Position numbers and translations under genes: made by a program | Shown: positions 52,206 to 60,338 of the stretch, in pieces | How positions within the stretch are numbered: the first letter of the stretch is position 1 | Layout of the letters: every line of letters begins with the position of its first letter | Assembly (NCBI GenBank): GCA_038526915.1 | Contig: JBCBGF010000002.1 | Span: 310,001-374,000, forward strand | Reading direction: 5' to 3' | Length of the DNA stretch: 64,000 nt | From: JBCBGF01 sp038526915 | GTDB taxonomy: Bacteria > Pseudomonadota > Alphaproteobacteria > Rhodobacterales > Rhodobacteraceae | The notes under the pieces: generated by a model | The model's database searches: none | What the model was told of the DNA's origin: nothing | What the model saw: the letters and a program-made list of their open reading frames with translations, nothing else

Positions 52206-54015
52206 ACCCGCCCGACTTCTCTTCCAGCTCCAACCACTCGGTCTCGGCGGCCGACAGCGCCTCTTGCCGCGCGACCAGCGCCTTGGTGGCCTTTTGGAAC
52301 TTCACCGGCTCGCGCGTAAACAGGTCGGGATCGGACATCAGCTGTTCCAACTTTGTAATCTCGGCTTCCAGGCGGGCGATCTCATTGGGGAGTTCTTTCA
52401 GACGATGCGCCTCGGTGAAACTGAGTTTGGGCGTCGCGGGACTGGCGGTGGGCTTTTCTGGGGGCGTTTTGACCTTTGGCTTGGTCGCCTGGGCCGCACC
52501 GCCCCGCTCCTGCCGTTGCGCTTGATAGTCGCTCCAGCCGCCGGCATAGACCGTCGCCTTCCCATCACCCTCCATCGCAACGGTCACGGTCGCCACGCGA
52601 TCCAGAAAGTCGCGGTCATGGCTGACGACGATCACGGTGCCGTCGTAGTCCGAGATCAATTCCTGCAGAAGGTCGAGCGTTTCGATATCGAGGTCGTTTG
52701 TGGGTTCGTCCAGCACCAGCAGATTTGAGGGTTTGGCCATCAGGCGAGCCAGCAGCAGCCGGGCTTTTTCGCCGCCCGACAGGGACTTCACCGGCGCGCG
52801 GGCCTGTGCGTCGGAAAACAGGAAATCCTTGAGATACCCCACCACATGCCGGGGCTGGCCGCGCACCATGACTTGATCGGCCCGGCCTGAGACGCGCATC
52901 TCGGGGCTGCCCGTCAGACTGTCCCAGAGGGATAGATCGGGATCGAGGGCGCTGCGGTTCTGGTCGAAAACCGCGATGTCGAGACCGGTGCCGCGGCGGA
53001 TGGTGCCCGTGTCGGGCTCGACATCGCCGGTGAGCAGTTTCAGAAGTGTGGTTTTGCCCGCGCCGTTGGGGCCGACAAGGGCGAGCCTGTCGCCGCGCAT
53101 CAGCCGCAGCGAGAAGTCGCGCAGGATCACTTTATCGCCGTAAACCTTTGCGATGTCTTTCGCTTCAGCCACCAAGCGCCCGCTCTTGGGGCCGCTGTCA
53201 AAGGCCATGGCCGCCGTGCCCGTGCGCCGGATCATATCGCTGCGTTCCTTGCGCAGCGCTTGCAAAGCGCGCACCCGGCCCTGGTTGCGCTTGCGTCGCG
53301 CGCTGATCCCCTCCACCGCCCATCGCGCCTCGGCCTTGATCTTGCGGTCGAGCTTGTGCCGGGCGAGGTCTTCCTCGTCCCACGTCGTGTCGCGCCAGGC
53401 CTCAAACGCGTCAAAGCCTTTGTCCTGCCTGCGCATCACACCCCGGTCGAGCCAAAGCGTGGCGCGGGTGAGCGCGCGCAGCACGGCGCGGTCGTGGCTG
53501 ATCAGGACAAAGGCCGAGCGGCTGGCCTTCAGCGTGTCCTCCAGCCAGGCGATGGCCGCGATGTCGAGGTGGTTGGTGGGCTCATCCAGAAGCATCAGAT
53601 CAGGCGCTTCGGCCATCAGTTTGGCCAGCGCCGCCCGCCGCCGTTCCCCGCCCGAGGCGGTGGCGGTGGGGGCATCGGGCGTAAAGCCCAGGCCCTCGGC
53701 GGCGGCGTCCACGCGGTAGTCTTGTGCGGGCTCCAGGTCACTCGCGGCATAATCGCCGAGGGTGGCATAGGCCGTAAGATCAGGGTCTTGCTCCATGTAA
53801 CCCACGGAGGTGCCGGTGGGCAGAACACGGGCACCACTGTCCGGCTCAACGAGGCCAGCCATGAGCTTCATCAGCGTGGACTTGCCCGATCCGTTGCGGC
53901 CGACCAGGGCAAGCCGGTCACCGGGCTGGACCACCAGATCCAGGCCGGAAAATACCGGATCGCCGCCGAAGGTCAGCGAGATATTGGAGAGCTGCAGAAG
54001 CGGGGCGCGGGCCAT
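52204..54015 (-). CDS. uup: ABC-F family ATPase, Uup type
   Basis: A soluble protein of 603 residues with two ABC domains and no membrane part. Domain 1 has Walker A ALVGRNGSGKSTLMKLMAG, signature TASGGERRRAALAKL and Walker B LMLLDEPTNHLDI. Domain 2 has LVGPNGAGKTTLLKLLTG, SLSGGEKARLLLARLM and LLVLDEPTNDLDI. The linker between them is rich in Arg and Lys, as in ribosome-binding ABC-F proteins. The tail (about 510-600) is a coiled coil (EIARLEAEITKLEQLM), typical of Uup. The gene is enclosed by a 107-base inverted repeat. Confidence 0.94.
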   Translation of the reverse strand: MARAPLLQLSNISLTFGGDPVFSGLDLVVQPGDRLALVGRNGSGKSTLMKLMAGLVEPDSGARVLPTGTSVGYMEQDPDLTAYATLGDYAASDLEPAQDYRVDAAAEGLGFTPDAPTATASGGERRRAALAKLMAEAPDLMLLDEPTNHLDIAAIAWLEDTLKASRSAFVLISHDRAVLRALTRATLWLDRGVMRRQDKGFDAFEAWRDTTWDEEDLARHKLDRKIKAEARWAVEGISARRKRNQGRVRALQALRKERSDMIRRTGTAAMAFDSGPKSGRLVAEAKDIAKVYGDKVILRDFSLRLMRGDRLALVGPNGAGKTTLLKLLTGDVEPDTGTIRRGTGLDIAVFDQNRSALDPDLSLWDSLTGSPEMRVSGRADQVMVRGQPRHVVGYLKDFLFSDAQARAPVKSLSGGEKARLLLARLMAKPSNLLVLDEPTNDLDIETLDLLQELISDYDGTVIVVSHDRDFLDRVATVTVAMEGDGKATVYAGGWSDYQAQRQERGGAAQATKPKVKTPPEKPTASPATPKLSFTEAHRLKELPNEIARLEAEITKLEQLMSDPDLFTREPVKFQKATKALVARQEALSAAETEWLELEEKSGG

Positions 54016-54048
54016 GGGCGGGCGTTAGCGGCCCCGGCAGGCGTGGTC

Positions 54049-54155
54049 AAGCGAGGGGCGGTCTCCGACCCTTCCTTGCTGAAATCGGTCCACTGGATCG
54101 ATTTCCGGGCGCTCGTCAGTCCCTCGCGCTCCCCGGGATATTTCGTGACCAAAGA
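54049..54155 (-). repeat. Right copy of the 107-base inverted repeat bracketing uup
   Basis: Reverse-complement partner of 52099-52205, 99 of 107 bases identical. On the minus strand it begins three bases after the olsB stop and ends 33 bases before the uup start, so it is nearly all of the olsB-uup gap. The internal hairpin is kept with one changed pair (GAAATCGATC with GACCGATTTC), which is still a G-U pair on the opposite strand. This suggests that the structure is under selection or of recent origin. Confidence 0.9.
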
Positions 54156-54158
54156 CGA

Positions 54159-54911
54159 CTATACGGCTGATGCTCTGAGGAGCCGCTTGCGCGCCGGCGG
54201 GATCGCCGAGATCTCAAGCCCTGTAAACACATGCAACGTGCCCAGATCACGGTCGACCACAGCGTGATCGCTGACCCAGCCGCCCATGGCGAGGTAACCG
54301 CGCAGAAGGGGCGGCATCGTCAGCATGGCGCGTTTGGCATCCGCCTTCTTGCGCAGGAAGCGGGCAAAGCGGAAAACATCCGGCGCCTTGACCTTGGGTA
54401 GCCAGCGTTTCGGGGCCAGATGACGTTCCTTCAGCATCGCGAAGGCATCGCGGTAGCCTGTGGCGTCGGTTCCTTGGAAGGAGGAACACCCAAAGAGCAT
54501 ATCGGTGCCTGTTTCATCGACATAGCGGCTCATCGCGGCCCAGGCGGTGCGGATGATGTCGGGGTCTTTAAGGCTCGGCAGGATACAGAAACGGCCCATC
54601 TCGACCATGCGGCCCTGGTAGCCTTCGAGCGCCGACAGTTCATAGTGTTGCGCGGCGTAGCTTTTGGAGATCTGTGCCCCGTCTTCGATGGGCAGCAAGC
54701 GGAAGCAGCAAACAAGCCGCCCTGTTTTGCGGTCTTCGATCAGGACATGGCGGCAGATGTCGTCAAATCGGTCGGCATCCACGCCGTCCGCACGCGCCGC
54801 AGCGGTCGTGTCCGCGATAAAGGCCAGATACCGCAACCGTTGTGCGGCCTGCACATCAGCCTCGTTTTTGGCGAACCGCGCAACATAGCGCCCTTTGAGA
54901 AGTCTGCCCAT
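54159..54911 (-). CDS. olsB: Ornithine N-acyltransferase (OlsB type)
   Basis: GNAT-fold enzyme of 250 residues that acylates ornithine with a 3-hydroxyacyl-ACP, the first step of ornithine lipid synthesis, a phosphate-sparing membrane lipid of marine and rhizobial species. Marks are AQRLRYLAFIADT, the DRFDDICRHVLIED strand, VEMGRFCILPSLKDPDIIRTAW in parts (EMGRFCILPSLKDPD) and MLFGCSSFQGTD. No olsA acyltransferase follows; it must lie elsewhere. It is divergent from msrB, with about 130 bases between them. Confidence 0.88.
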   Translation of the reverse strand: MGRLLKGRYVARFAKNEADVQAAQRLRYLAFIADTTAAARADGVDADRFDDICRHVLIEDRKTGRLVCCFRLLPIEDGAQISKSYAAQHYELSALEGYQGRMVEMGRFCILPSLKDPDIIRTAWAAMSRYVDETGTDMLFGCSSFQGTDATGYRDAFAMLKERHLAPKRWLPKVKAPDVFRFARFLRKKADAKRAMLTMPPLLRGYLAMGGWVSDHAVVDRDLGTLHVFTGLEISAIPPARKRLLRASAV

Positions 54912-55043
54912 CTTTGGACGGCTCCCTTTGAAATCACTGCCTCGTGTCCCAGCCTGCGGAACGCCGCGACGCCCCTTAGCTTTTGTTTTGCAGCACTATA
55001 TAGGGATTAAGTCGTTCACGCGACACGGAATAAGGGGAAAGAC

Positions 55044-55439
55044 ATGGAAAAGATCGCAAAATCGGATGCCGAATGGCGGGAGCAATTGTCGGATCTGGCC
55101 TTTAAGGTCACGCGCAAGCATGGCACCGAGCGGGCGTTTACCCATGATGACTTTCCCAAGACCCCGGGCACGTTTCGGTGCGTTTGCTGTGGTGCGCCTT
55201 TGTTCGATCAAGCGCATAAGTTCGAAAGCGGGACGGGCTGGCCGTCTTTCTATCAGCCGGTGGATGCCGAGATCGTGGGCGAGAAAGAGGATCGTAGCTT
55301 TTTCATGCGCCGCACGGAGGTGCATTGCAATCGGTGCGAGGCCCATCTGGGCCACGTCTTTCCGGACGGACCCGCACCGACGGGGCTGCGCTATTGTATC
55401 AACGGAGTGGCGCTGACCTTTGATCCTGACGAAGGCTAG
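55044..55439 (+). CDS. msrB: Peptide methionine-R-sulfoxide reductase
   Basis: Repairs oxidised methionine in proteins. It has zinc-binding Cys pairs in FRCVCCGAPLF and HCNRCEAHLGHVFPDG, the GTGWPSFYQPV motif, and the catalytic Cys in GLRYCINGVALTF. The 131 residues are the normal single-domain MsrB length. The stop shares CTAG with the convergent lipoprotein gene. Confidence 0.95.
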   Translation: MEKIAKSDAEWREQLSDLAFKVTRKHGTERAFTHDDFPKTPGTFRCVCCGAPLFDQAHKFESGTGWPSFYQPVDAEIVGEKEDRSFFMRRTEVHCNRCEAHLGHVFPDGPAPTGLRYCINGVALTFDPDEG

Positions 55440-55891
55440 TTCAGCAGCGTTCCCGCGTCGAAGCGACCGAGGTTCCCGAAGGCTTGGCGCAAGAAGCCGA
55501 TGCCTTGGGTGTTGCTGTCGGTCACCCGCCGCGAGAGGCGCACCACACGGCCGTCTTCCAGGCCAAACCGTTCGATATTGGTGACGGTGCCGGTGGGTGA
55601 GAAGCTGATGGCCAGCACTTCGCGATCGATCTCTTCAGGCGCCTGCCAAGCGAAATTGCGAATGCGCGAGCGCACGTAGTACCACCCGCCTGCATCGACG
55701 ATCCCGCTCACGCCCGGTTTGCCCACCGTCCCTTCGACGGAATCACGGGTATCCACACCAACGATGATGCCGGCGAGGTCTTCTTCGGGCGGCATATATC
55801 CGTGGTTGCGGAACGTGGCCGAACATGCGGCCAGAACCAGAGCGCATGACGCCAGAAGCACAAGGCGCAGGGCAGATCGGGTTGGTGCCAT
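55436..55891 (-). CDS. BamE/SmpA-like outer-membrane lipoprotein
   Basis: A 151-residue lipoprotein. The signal ends with a lipobox in VLAACSATF (Cys22). The mature part has GIIVGVDTRDSVEGTVGKPG, VDAGGWYYVRSRIRNF and EVLAISFSPTGTVTNIERFG, which match the BamE fold (the GxDTxxxVxxxxGxP and YYxxS signatures). BamE stabilises the outer-membrane protein assembly complex. The gene is alone and divergent from yceD, as is common in related genomes. Confidence 0.88.
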   Translation of the reverse strand: MAPTRSALRLVLLASCALVLAACSATFRNHGYMPPEEDLAGIIVGVDTRDSVEGTVGKPGVSGIVDAGGWYYVRSRIRNFAWQAPEEIDREVLAISFSPTGTVTNIERFGLEDGRVVRLSRRVTDSNTQGIGFLRQAFGNLGRFDAGTLLN

Positions 55892-55935
55892 TGGCCCCTC
55901 TTGTCAAACGGTCGCGGCAGTGACACTTCGCTTAC

Positions 55936-56514
55936 ATGGCCACACCGGAGGGTTCAAGAATGGACGATGGGCAGCCCAACCCCGAACCGTTTCTGCGCGT
56001 AGGCGATCTGGCCACGGGCAAAGAAACGCCGTTTGAGGTCGTTCCCGATGCAGCGGCCCGGGCCGCACTTGCTGATGCCCTGGGGCTGCTCGGTCTGCGG
56101 AAGCTGCGGTTTGCGGGACAACTAACGCCCGTTGGCAAAGACGACTGGCGATTGACGGCGCGGCTTGGCGCAACCGTTGTGCAGCCTTGCGTGGTGACGC
56201 TGGAGCCTGTGGTGACCCGCATCGAGGAAGATGTGGAGCGTCTGTTTGTGGCCGAGGTACCCGACCTGCCCGAAGGCGCCGAGATTGAGATGCCCGAAGA
56301 TGACCAGGTGGACGCACTCGGCGATGGTGTCGCCCTTGGAACAGTGATGGCCGAGGTGCTGGCGCTGGCCCTACCCCTCTACCCCCGTGCGGAGCGTGCG
56401 GCGTTGGAACAGGCGCAATTCGCGGGGCCAGGTGTGACGCCAATGACAGATGAGGACGCCCGCCCATTTGCGGGGCTGAAAGAACTGCGCGACAAGTTGG
56501 ATAAAAACGGGTAA
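55936..56514 (+). CDS. yceD: YceD/DUF177 family protein
   Basis: A 192-residue protein of the DUF177 family, which sits upstream of rpmF in most bacteria; it is linked to 23S rRNA handling. It has RKLRFAGQLTPVGKDDWRL, VVQPCVVTLEPVVTRIEEDV and LPLYPRAERAALEQ. A second possible ATG is at 55960 (DDGQPNPEP start). rpmF follows after 154 bases with its own likely promoter. Confidence 0.85.
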   Translation: MATPEGSRMDDGQPNPEPFLRVGDLATGKETPFEVVPDAAARAALADALGLLGLRKLRFAGQLTPVGKDDWRLTARLGATVVQPCVVTLEPVVTRIEEDVERLFVAEVPDLPEGAEIEMPEDDQVDALGDGVALGTVMAEVLALALPLYPRAERAALEQAQFAGPGVTPMTDEDARPFAGLKELRDKLDKNG

Positions 56515-56534
56515 ACCGCATCACATAAAGGGGG

Positions 56535-56562
56535 TTGCGCATATGCGAAATCGCAGTATGTT
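56535..56562 (+). promoter_or_regulatory. Possible sigma-70-type promoter for rpmF
   Basis: TTGCGC (56535-56540) and TATGTT (56557-56562) with a 16-base spacer lie about 107 bases upstream of rpmF. The match to consensus is partial, so the call is tentative. The long 5' leader could allow control of ribosomal protein L32. Confidence 0.3.
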
Positions 56563-56668
56563 CCGCGCCTCTCCCAGACCGAGAGACTGAACACTGGGGC
56601 CAGCGCTATGCAGCGGCCCCATCCGATGAAATTCAGGGGCCATGCCCCAGCGAGACCGAGGTTGAGAC

Positions 56669-56878
56669 ATGGCCGTCCCTCAGAATAAAGTCACCCGTTC
56701 GCGCCGGAACATGCGCCGCGCCCATGATGCGCTGGTGGCTGGTAACCCCGCTGAATGCCCGAACTGTGGTGAGCTCAAGCGCCCCCACCACGTGTGTGGT
56801 GCCTGCGGGTACTATGATGATCGCGAAGTGATCGCTCAAGCGGACGAGATCGACCTGGACGACGAAGCCGCGGCGTAA
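56669..56878 (+). CDS. rpmF: 50S ribosomal protein L32
   Basis: A 69-residue zinc-ribbon ribosomal protein. It has the N-terminal AVPQNKVTRSRRNMRRAHDAL and four zinc Cys in ECPNCGELKRPHHVCGACG. The acidic C-terminal extension (EIDLDDEAAA) is usual in Rhodobacteraceae. It lies in the conserved yceD-rpmF-plsX-fabH order. Confidence 0.97.
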   Translation: MAVPQNKVTRSRRNMRRAHDALVAGNPAECPNCGELKRPHHVCGACGYYDDREVIAQADEIDLDDEAAA

Positions 56879-56902
56879 CGGCCGTGGGTGTCGCGTACAC
56901 TG

Positions 56903-57976
56903 ATGGCTGATCCGGACCCTAGCGCTTCCCCTACGTCAGGTCGCACGATCATTTCGGTCGACGCGATGGGCGGTGACCTTGGCCCCGGCCCCGTGATCGC
57001 CGGGATCCACAAGTCGGCCCGAAAAAACCCCGATATCGGTTTCATTGTCCACGGGCCGGCCCGTGAGTTGCGCCCGCTTTTGGACAAGCGCCGCTTGCTC
57101 GATCGGTGCGAGATCCGCGATGTGGCCGACGTCGTCGCGATGGACGACAAGCCAAGCCAGGTTATGCGCAATGGCCAGGGCACGTCGATGTGGTCGGCCA
57201 TTGAGGCCGTGCGCAATGGCGAGGCCGAGGTCTGTGTGTCCTGCGGCAACACCGGCGCCTTGATGGCCCTGTCGATCGTGCGCCTGCGGAAGTTGCCGGG
57301 TGTGTCACGGCCGGCCATCGCTTGCCTGTGGCCATCGCGGAACCCCGGTGGGTTCAACGTGATGTTGGACGTGGGCGCGGATATCCGGGCGGATGCGCAT
57401 GATTTGCTGCAATACGCGCTGATGGGCATGTCTTACGCCCGCAATGGTTTGGGCATTACGCGGCCAAGGGTGGGGCTTTTGAACCTCGGCACCGAGGATT
57501 TCAAAGGGCGGCCCGAGATCAAAGAAGCCGCGGACCTGATCGAGATCGAGGCACCGAGGGCGGATTTCGATTACGTGGGCTTTGTGGAAGGTGGCGATAT
57601 CCCGTCGGACCGGGTGGATGTGATCGTGACCGATGGGTTCACCGGGAATGTCGCGTTGAAGACTGGCGAGGGCACGGCATCGCTGATCCGCGATTTCCTG
57701 CGGGATGCGTTCAAGGCAACACCGCTCAGCCGGATTGCCGCGCTTCTGGCCGTTACTTCGCTGCGGCGCCTGTCCAAGCGCATCGATCCCCGTCGCGTGA
57801 ATGGCGGTGTGTTCCTAGGGCTGAACGGAACGGTCGTGAAATCCCATGGGTCAGCCGATGCCACTGGCGTCTCGGCGGCGATCAAACTGGCTGTGAAACT
57901 TGCCCAATCTGGCTTTACCGAACGGCTGGCGGCCCGGGTTGCATCCCTGCCCACCCCGCGCCAAGATACGGCCTAA
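56903..57976 (+). CDS. plsX: Phosphate acyltransferase PlsX
   Basis: Makes acyl phosphate from acyl-ACP for phospholipid synthesis. It has the start ISVDAMGGDLGPGPVIAG, the conserved VSCGNTGALMALSIV and LWPSRNPGGFNVMLDVGA, then DVIVTDGFTGNVALKTGEG. The ATG at 56903 is chosen over a GTG five codons upstream. The 357 residues are normal. It is followed 25 bases later by fabH. Confidence 0.95.
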   Translation: MADPDPSASPTSGRTIISVDAMGGDLGPGPVIAGIHKSARKNPDIGFIVHGPARELRPLLDKRRLLDRCEIRDVADVVAMDDKPSQVMRNGQGTSMWSAIEAVRNGEAEVCVSCGNTGALMALSIVRLRKLPGVSRPAIACLWPSRNPGGFNVMLDVGADIRADAHDLLQYALMGMSYARNGLGITRPRVGLLNLGTEDFKGRPEIKEAADLIEIEAPRADFDYVGFVEGGDIPSDRVDVIVTDGFTGNVALKTGEGTASLIRDFLRDAFKATPLSRIAALLAVTSLRRLSKRIDPRRVNGGVFLGLNGTVVKSHGSADATGVSAAIKLAVKLAQSGFTERLAARVASLPTPRQDTA

Positions 57977-58001
57977 GCCGAGGCTGAGAGCGGACACAAA
58001 A

Positions 58002-58973
58002 ATGACAATACGCGCCGTGGTGCAGGGGGTGGGGCACTACCTGCCCGAGCGTGTGGTGCCCAATGCCGCGTTCGAGGATTGGGTCGACACCTCCGACGAA
58101 TGGATCCGGTCGCGATCGGGTATCGAACGCCGCCACTTCGCGGCCGAGGGCGAGACCACATCGCAAATGGCCTGCGCGGCGGCCAAGAACGCGCTGGCGC
58201 ATGCCGGGCTGCAGCCAGACGACATCGATGCTGTGATCGTCGCCACATCGACACCGGATCTAACATTCCCCTCGGCCGCGACGATGGTGCAGAACGATCT
58301 GGGGATGAAACGCGGGTTCGCCTATGACGTGCAGGCCGTCTGCGCGGGCTTTGTCTTTGCCATGGCCAACGCCAACGCGATGATCGTCTCCGAACAGGCC
58401 ACACGGATCCTCGTGATCGGGGCCGAGACCTTTAGCCGGATCATGGACTGGTCGGATCGCGGGACATCCGTCCTGTTTGGCGATGGCGCTGGCGCGGTGA
58501 TCCTGAAGCGGCAGGATGGAGCGGGCAGCGTTGAGGATCGTGGGATACTGGCCACAGATCTCAATAGTGACGGGCGGTTCCGCGACATTCTTTATGTCGA
58601 TGGCGGGGTGTCCACACAATCTACCGGCCATCTTCGCATGGAAGGGAAAGAGGTTTTCCGCCATGCCGTGGAAAAACTGGCCGCCACCGCACATACCGCG
58701 CTAAAAAAGATCGGCAAGACCGGCGAAGACGTCGACTGGATCGTCCCCCATCAGGCCAATTTACGCATCATCAAGGCCACTGCCGCAAAGATGGGAGTGC
58801 CGATGGAGCGCGTTGTCGTGACGGTACAGGATCACGGCAATACGTCGGCTGCATCGATTCCCCTGGCGTTGTCGGTCGCTGTGGGACAGGGCCAGATTCA
58901 GCCCGGTCAGCTTGTCGTGACCGAGGCGATCGGCGGCGGTTTGGCCTGGGGATCGGTTGTCATCCGCTGGTAA
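58002..58973 (+). CDS. fabH: Beta-ketoacyl-ACP synthase III
   Basis: Starts fatty acid synthesis by condensing acetyl-CoA with malonyl-ACP. The catalytic Cys is in YDVQAVCAGFVFAMA, the His in IVPHQANLRIIKA and the Asn in QDHGNTSAASIPLAL. The 323 residues match FabH. The start at 58002 gives the family N-terminus TIRAVVQGVGHYLPE. It follows plsX closely, so lipid genes are co-expressed. Confidence 0.97.
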   Translation: MTIRAVVQGVGHYLPERVVPNAAFEDWVDTSDEWIRSRSGIERRHFAAEGETTSQMACAAAKNALAHAGLQPDDIDAVIVATSTPDLTFPSAATMVQNDLGMKRGFAYDVQAVCAGFVFAMANANAMIVSEQATRILVIGAETFSRIMDWSDRGTSVLFGDGAGAVILKRQDGAGSVEDRGILATDLNSDGRFRDILYVDGGVSTQSTGHLRMEGKEVFRHAVEKLAATAHTALKKIGKTGEDVDWIVPHQANLRIIKATAAKMGVPMERVVVTVQDHGNTSAASIPLALSVAVGQGQIQPGQLVVTEAIGGGLAWGSVVIRW

Positions 58974-59007
58974 TCGGCTATCAACCGCTTCTTCCAACGT
59001 GTTGATA

Positions 59008-59036
59008 TTGACTCGGAAAATTTCTCACCCCTATTG
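59008..59036 (+). promoter_or_regulatory. Possible promoter upstream of ihfA
   Basis: TTGACT (59008-59013), a 17-base spacer and CTATTG (59031-59036) lie 27 bases before the ihfA start; the region is AT-rich compared with the surroundings. The -10 element is weak. Supports separate transcription of ihfA from fabH. Confidence 0.35.
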
Positions 59037-59063
59037 TTCCCGACATAAACGAAGGGAGAGATT

Positions 59064-59366
59064 ATGGGCGAAAAGACATTGACCCGAATGGATCTGAGCG
59101 AAGCGGTGTTTCGCGAGGTCGGCTTGTCACGAAATGAATCCGCCCAACTGGTCGAAACCGTCCTGACCCACATGTCCGACGCGCTTGTGCGTGGTGAAAC
59201 CGTCAAGATTTCATCCTTTGGAACATTCAGCGTGCGCAACAAGGCCGCGCGGGTCGGGCGTAACCCCAAAACCGGCGAAGAGGTTCCCATTCATCCGCGC
59301 CGGGTTCTGACCTTCCGTCCCTCGCATCTGATGAAAGATCGCGTTGCGGCGGGCAACAAACGATAG
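59064..59366 (+). CDS. ihfA: Integration host factor subunit alpha
   Basis: DNA-bending nucleoid protein of 100 residues. It has TLTRMDLSEAVFREVGLS, then VKISSFGTFSVRNKAARVGRNPKTGEEVPI in parts (ISSFGTFSVRNKAARVGRNP) and the DNA-intercalating Pro region RNPKTGEEVPIHPRRV. It ends with FRPSHLMKDRV. It is preceded by GAAGGGAGAG and followed after four bases by the MerR-type gene. Confidence 0.96.
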   Translation: MGEKTLTRMDLSEAVFREVGLSRNESAQLVETVLTHMSDALVRGETVKISSFGTFSVRNKAARVGRNPKTGEEVPIHPRRVLTFRPSHLMKDRVAAGNKR

Positions 59367-59370
59367 AGAT

Positions 59371-60144
59371 ATGGAAAAATCCCCAGAGGCCTTCCGAACA
59401 ATCTCGGAAGTGGCCGAATGGCTGGAAGTCCCGACGCATGTGTTGCGCTTCTGGGAAAGCCGCTTTGCGCAGGTAAAACCGGTCAAACGCGCCGGTGGAC
59501 GGCGCTATTACCGCCCATCGGACATGCGCCTGATCGGGGGGATCAAAAAGCTGTTACACGAGGACGGGATGACGATCCGCGGTGTGCAAAAGCTGTTGCG
59601 GGAAGAAGGCGTCAAATACGTTTCAGCCTATTCACGGCCCCTGGACAGTGATGCGACCGAGCCCGACGCAGAGGTCGTGTCCTTTCGGCACGCGGCGACG
59701 GATGCGCCGGCGGCCGCCCCTGAGACGAGCCCGGAGACGGAAGAGGTTGCCGAAACGTCGCCTGAACCTGCACCCGCGCAACACGAGCCAGAGCCGGAGA
59801 TCGCCGCCTCCCCAGCGATCGCGCCTGTGGAAGAAGCCGAACCGCAGGGTGTAATGCAGTTCGACTCCTCGCGCGGATCGGAAGAGACCATTGACTTGCC
59901 CTTCATCGGGTCAGCGCGCGACCATCCGCAACCGGTGTCGCTTGATCCGCCGTCGCCCCCTGACCCAACGATCCCACCCACGCCGGATGTGCCGCCCACA
60001 GACCCCGCCGACGATGCGCCGGGCTATGCCACCGCCCCTGGTATGAGCGCGCGTTTGATCGCTGCGCGGGACCGCGGACTGATCGATGTTGGCGTTCTGA
60101 GCGAGGCAGCCCGAGCCCTGCGTGCGTTGCGTGACCGCGCCTGA
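59371..60144 (+). CDS. MerR-family transcriptional regulator with long acidic/proline tail
   Basis: A 257-residue protein. Residues about 8-80 are a winged helix of the MerR type: FRTISEVAEWLEVPTHVLRF, WESRFAQVKPVKRAGGRRYY, then RPSDMRLIGGIKKLLHEDG. Residues about 90-215 are a low-complexity acidic, alanine- and proline-rich region (PETSPETEEVAETSPEPAP). A short helical end (LIAARDRGLIDVGVLSEAAR) follows. The gene directly follows ihfA, a conserved alphaproteobacterial order. The effector is unknown. Confidence 0.88.
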   Translation: MEKSPEAFRTISEVAEWLEVPTHVLRFWESRFAQVKPVKRAGGRRYYRPSDMRLIGGIKKLLHEDGMTIRGVQKLLREEGVKYVSAYSRPLDSDATEPDAEVVSFRHAATDAPAAAPETSPETEEVAETSPEPAPAQHEPEPEIAASPAIAPVEEAEPQGVMQFDSSRGSEETIDLPFIGSARDHPQPVSLDPPSPPDPTIPPTPDVPPTDPADDAPGYATAPGMSARLIAARDRGLIDVGVLSEAARALRALRDRA

Positions 60145-60203
60145 GGGCGATTTGCACCTGGCCCCTTGTGGCCTGCGATACATGCTGTATGAAAGGCGCT
60201 CGT

Positions 60204-60280
60204 CGGGCTATGGCGCAGCCTGGTAGCGCGTCCGTCTGGGGGACGGAAGGTCGCAGGTTCGAGTCCTGCTAGCCCGACCA
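60204..60280 (+). tRNA. tRNA-Pro (anticodon GGG)
   Basis: CGGGCTA at the 5' end pairs with TAGCCCG, followed by A and encoded CCA; the C1-G72 acceptor pair is typical of proline. The anticodon stem TCCGT/ACGGA holds the loop CTGGGGG, giving anticodon GGG, which reads CCC and CCU. The T arm is GCAGGTTCGAGTCCTGC. The whole is 77 bases. Confidence 0.97.
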
Positions 60281-60338
60281 AATACGACACGCCCGCGCCC
60301 ACCCGGCGGCGGGCGTTTCGTTTAAGGGAGAAGGCTTG

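Noticed and set aside
53260..54267. 335-residue plus-strand open frame over uup
   Set aside because: Antisense shadow of uup; it runs through the right repeat copy and has no domain.
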